From NCBI GenBank assembly GCA_044226785.1, contig JBGAGK010000016.1, forward strand, positions 1 to 64,000: a stretch of 64,000 nucleotides of DNA, given 5' to 3'. Below, in pieces: positions 63,289 through 64,000 of this stretch; the stretch's first letter is position 1; each line of letters begins with the position of its first letter. The notes under the pieces were generated by a model. That model was not told where the DNA came from. It ran no database searches and saw nothing but the letters and a program-made list of their open reading frames with translations. Made by a program: the position numbers and the translations under genes. This DNA is from TMP-86 sp039807285. GTDB lineage: Bacteria > Pseudomonadota > Gammaproteobacteria > Steroidobacterales > Steroidobacteraceae.

Positions 63289-64000
63289 ATGCTGGAGCAA
63301 GCTGAATCAGCAGTCCTTCTGGACGGCAAGGCAGTCGCGGCGCGGGTGCGCGCGGAAGTCAGTGCGGGCGTGCGCGATTTCATCGCGGCGCAGGGCCGGC
63401 CACCGGGCCTGGCAGTGGTGCAGGTCGGGAGCGATCCGGCCTCCTCGGTCTACGTGCGCAACAAGAAAAAGGCCTGTGCCGAAGTCGGCATCCGGTCCTT
63501 CTCCCACGATCCACCGGCATCGGTGACGCATCAGGAACTGCTGGCGCTGGTGGACCTGCTGAACCGCGACAATCAGGTCGACGGCATCCTGGTCCAGCTC
63601 CCGTTGCCGGCGGGGCTCGACGCAACCGGGATCATGGATGCGGTTGATCCATGCAAGGACGTGGACGGTTTCCACCCCGTGAACACCGGCCTGCTCGCGC
63701 AGAAGCGCCCCGCCTTGCGCCCCTGCACGCCCTATGGCGTCATGCGTCTGGCGAAGGAATACGGCATTGCGCTGGCCGGGGCGCGGGCAACGGTGGTGGG
63801 CCAGTCGAACATCGTCGGTCGCCCCATGGCGCTGGAACTGCTCCTTGCGGGGTGCACGGTGACGGTCTGTCACACGCGCACGCGCGATCTGGCTGCGGAG
63901 GTGGCACGGGCCGATGTGGTGGTGGCGGCGATCGGCAAGCCGGAGATGATTCCGGGTGCCTGGATCAAGCCCGGAGCGGCCGTGTTCGATGTCGGCATCA
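63289..64000 (+). CDS. folD: FolD methylenetetrahydrofolate dehydrogenase/cyclohydrolase (cut by window end)
   Basis: This reading frame starts with ATG two bases after the ahcY stop and runs off the window after 237 codons, so the stop is not seen. FolD interconverts 5,10-methylene-, methenyl- and 10-formyl-tetrahydrofolate. Clear motifs are YVRNKKKACAEVGI with the catalytic Lys, DGILVQLPLP, KDVDGFHPVNTG and the NADP loop VVGQSNIVGRPMALELL. About 50 residues should remain beyond the edge. 10-formyl-THF from this enzyme is also the formyl donor used by the ArnA formyltransferase at 39789. Confidence 0.95.
   Translation, partial: MLEQAESAVLLDGKAVAARVRAEVSAGVRDFIAAQGRPPGLAVVQVGSDPASSVYVRNKKKACAEVGIRSFSHDPPASVTHQELLALVDLLNRDNQVDGILVQLPLPAGLDATGIMDAVDPCKDVDGFHPVNTGLLAQKRPALRPCTPYGVMRLAKEYGIALAGARATVVGQSNIVGRPMALELLLAGCTVTVCHTRTRDLAAEVARADVVVAAIGKPEMIPGAWIKPGAAVFDVGI

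Overview
The window is GC-rich, densely packed chromosomal DNA from a Gram-negative proteobacterium. A gammaproteobacterium is the best guess; a betaproteobacterium is possible. The lipid A Ara4N operon, a Wzx/Wzy O-antigen locus with WbpL/WbpM-type initiation, an RND tripartite pump and a soluble NAD-dependent formate dehydrogenase all point that way. No rRNA, tRNA, CRISPR array, insertion sequence or phage gene was recognised. Almost every gene is on the + strand, and most neighbours overlap by 1-20 bases or sit a few bases apart. No gene-free stretch exceeds 300 bases; the longest is 188 bases, before wbpM.

Layout. (1) 1-394: remnant of a VapBC toxin-antitoxin module; the antitoxin is intact and the toxin has lost its middle. 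(2) 454-3887: rmlA-C-D-B for dTDP-L-rhamnose. (3) 3958-6930: a large six-repeat SLBB export protein of the OtnA/WbfF kind. (4) 7015-11995: six translationally coupled genes, comprising a VioA-like sugar aminotransferase, WbqC, two tandem five-bladed beta-propeller proteins, a GNAT acyltransferase and a methyltransferase. This is the least understood and most interesting part. (5) 12048-28759: Wzz-like chain-length protein, flippase, polymerase, five glycosyltransferases, an AsnB-type amidotransferase, a secreted beta-helix protein, two methyltransferases, a transglutaminase-like lipoprotein and a WbpV-like reductase. (6) 28744-34021: WbpL-like initiating transferase, WbpM-like 4,6-dehydratase, and gmd/fcl for GDP-L-fucose. 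(7) 34040-34467: an rraA gene broken by an internal deletion. (8) 34608-38736: UDP-glucose dehydrogenase, manC and manB. (9) 38792-45866: an apparently complete arn operon (Ara4N lipid A modification), with ArnA split into two genes. (10) 45923-53787: PPTase, periplasmic peroxiredoxin, MsrB, an RND efflux pump and a small membrane protein. (11) 53795-59668: fdsGBA-fdhD-fdsD. (12) 59678-64000: adenosine-kinase-like gene, metK, ahcY and the start of folD.

How it fits together. Regions 2-8 should supply dTDP-Rha, probably dTDP-Qui4N and its acylated or methylated derivatives, UDP-QuiNAc or a related sugar, GDP-Man, GDP-Fuc and UDP-GlcA to a Wzx/Wzy surface polysaccharide. UDP-GlcA also feeds the arn operon. 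The last two regions form a one-carbon and methyl-cycle neighbourhood (formate oxidation, folate C1, SAM synthesis and SAH/adenosine recycling). The polysaccharide core (roughly 0.4-31 kb) is visibly less GC-rich than the right half and is bordered by two internally deleted pseudogenes. This suggests an exchanged island in a more GC-rich backbone.
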